Positions 35,895 through 36,179 of a stretch of 36,179 bases of DNA are shown here, one piece after another; within the stretch, counting starts at the first letter, position 1, and every line of letters starts with the position of its first letter. Position numbers and translations under genes: made by a program. The notes beneath the pieces are model-generated. The model saw nothing but the letters and a program-made list of their open reading frames with translations, did not search any database and was not told the origin of the DNA. This DNA is from Comamonadaceae bacterium (lineage in GTDB: Bacteria; Pseudomonadota; Gammaproteobacteria; Burkholderiales; Burkholderiaceae_C), in NCBI GenBank assembly GCA_947451285.1, contig CANFYL010000008.1, positions 1 to 36,179 on the forward strand. The letters are read 5' to 3'.

Positions 35895-36179
35895 TCAGTC
35901 CGCCAGCGTCACCACTTGCAGACCCGGCAAGGTGGGCATTGCAAACGCTTCGTGGTCAAAGGCCTTGTCGCCGTCATCCGACGCCACGCCGGTGGTCACC
36001 AAGCCTTTGAAATCAAACTTCGAGTGGTCCAGCAGGTGTGAGGGCACCACGTTTTGCAGCGCGGCAAACATGTTTTCAATGCGGCCTGGAAACTTCTTTT
36101 CCCACTCGCGCAGCATCTCGCCCACCACTTGGCGTTGCAAGCCGTCTTGGCTGCCGCACAGCGTGCACGGGATGATGGG
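35895..36179 (-). CDS. ttcA: tRNA 2-thiocytidine biosynthesis protein TtcA, C-terminal part
   Basis: The minus-strand frame enters from the window edge and ends at a TGA at 35895. Visible sequence starts [13 protein letters not shown], with the second Cys-x2-Cys iron-sulfur motif of TtcA, then [20 protein letters not shown] and [20 protein letters not shown], characteristic of the TtcA C-terminus. TtcA thiolates cytidine 32 in tRNA using an ATP pyrophosphatase domain that lies outside the window. It converges on higA, 12 bases apart. Confidence 0.93.
   Translation of the reverse strand, partial: PIIPCTLCGSQDGLQRQVVGEMLREWEKKFPGRIENMFAALQNVVPSHLLDHSKFDFKGLVTTGVASDDGDKAFDHEAFAMPTLPGLQVVTLAD

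Overview
The window looks like part of a chromosome from a Burkholderiales bacterium, most likely a Comamonadaceae relative (Limnohabitans, Rhodoferax or Curvibacter type). This rests on the moderately GC-rich coding sequence, the familiar argB-slmA pairing, TtcA, and an IS3-family transposase start. I could not run a search, so the taxonomy is inference. Most of the window (about 0.2 to 31.6 kb) is a surface-polysaccharide island. The last 4.5 kb is housekeeping sequence plus a toxin-antitoxin pair.

Layout. (1) 1-65 (-): the first codons of an IS3-type OrfA, cut by the window edge. (2) 212-4721 (-): a WecA/MraY-like glycosyl-1-phosphate transferase, a stand-alone YjbH-family outer-membrane protein, and a Thr- and Gly/Ser-rich lipoprotein that ends at a strong bidirectional terminator. 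(3) 4933-8973 (+): a compact yjbEFGH/gfcABCD-like operon encoding a small Ala/Gly-rich exported protein, a YjbF/GfcB lipoprotein, and one 1027-residue protein that joins a GfcC (YjbG) module to a GfcD (YjbH) beta-barrel. An intrinsic terminator lies across the start of the lipoprotein gene. (4) 9062-18434 (+): a methyltransferase, a GT2, a DUF5672 protein and a GT9 glycosyltransferase, then a full CDP-3,6-dideoxyhexose pathway in the Salmonella rfbI-F-G-H order, followed by an RmlC-fold epimerase and an SDR reductase. (5) 18428-19426 (-): an AT-richer GT2 gene facing the opposite way. (6) 19518-24427 (+): rmlB, an inserted vapBC toxin-antitoxin pair, rmlD, rmlA, rmlC and a methyltransferase. 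(7) 31578-24401 (-): a tight five-gene operon of galE, a GT4/initiating phosphoglycosyltransferase fusion, two GT-B glycosyltransferases and a Wzx-like flippase. (8) 31693-35111 (+): a NYN-like protein, argB, slmA and a fumarylacetoacetate-hydrolase-family enzyme. (9) 35320-35882 (+): higBA. (10) 35895-36179 (-): the C-terminus of ttcA.

How it fits together (inference). RmlABCD would supply dTDP-L-rhamnose, the rfbFGHI set plus epimerase and reductase would supply a CDP-3,6-dideoxyhexose (CDP-ascarylose is the best guess), and GalE would supply UDP-galactose-type sugars. The WecA-like enzyme and the phosphoglycosyltransferase half of the 975-residue fusion are two candidate initiators on undecaprenyl phosphate. 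The GT2, GT4 and GT9 enzymes would extend the unit, the methyltransferases may decorate it, and the Wzx-like protein may flip it. The YjbEFGH/Gfc-like proteins belong to a family tied to exopolysaccharide or group 4 capsule production at the outer membrane. No Wzy polymerase, Wza/Wzc exporter or ABC transporter is visible here, so the island probably continues beyond the window or uses genes elsewhere.

The most interesting points are the two gene fusions (GfcC-GfcD and GT4-phosphoglycosyltransferase), the in-frame hexanucleotide repeat array in the latter, the terminator overlapping the lipoprotein start, and the vapBC module set between rmlB and rmlD with an operator-like palindrome on the rmlB stop codon.
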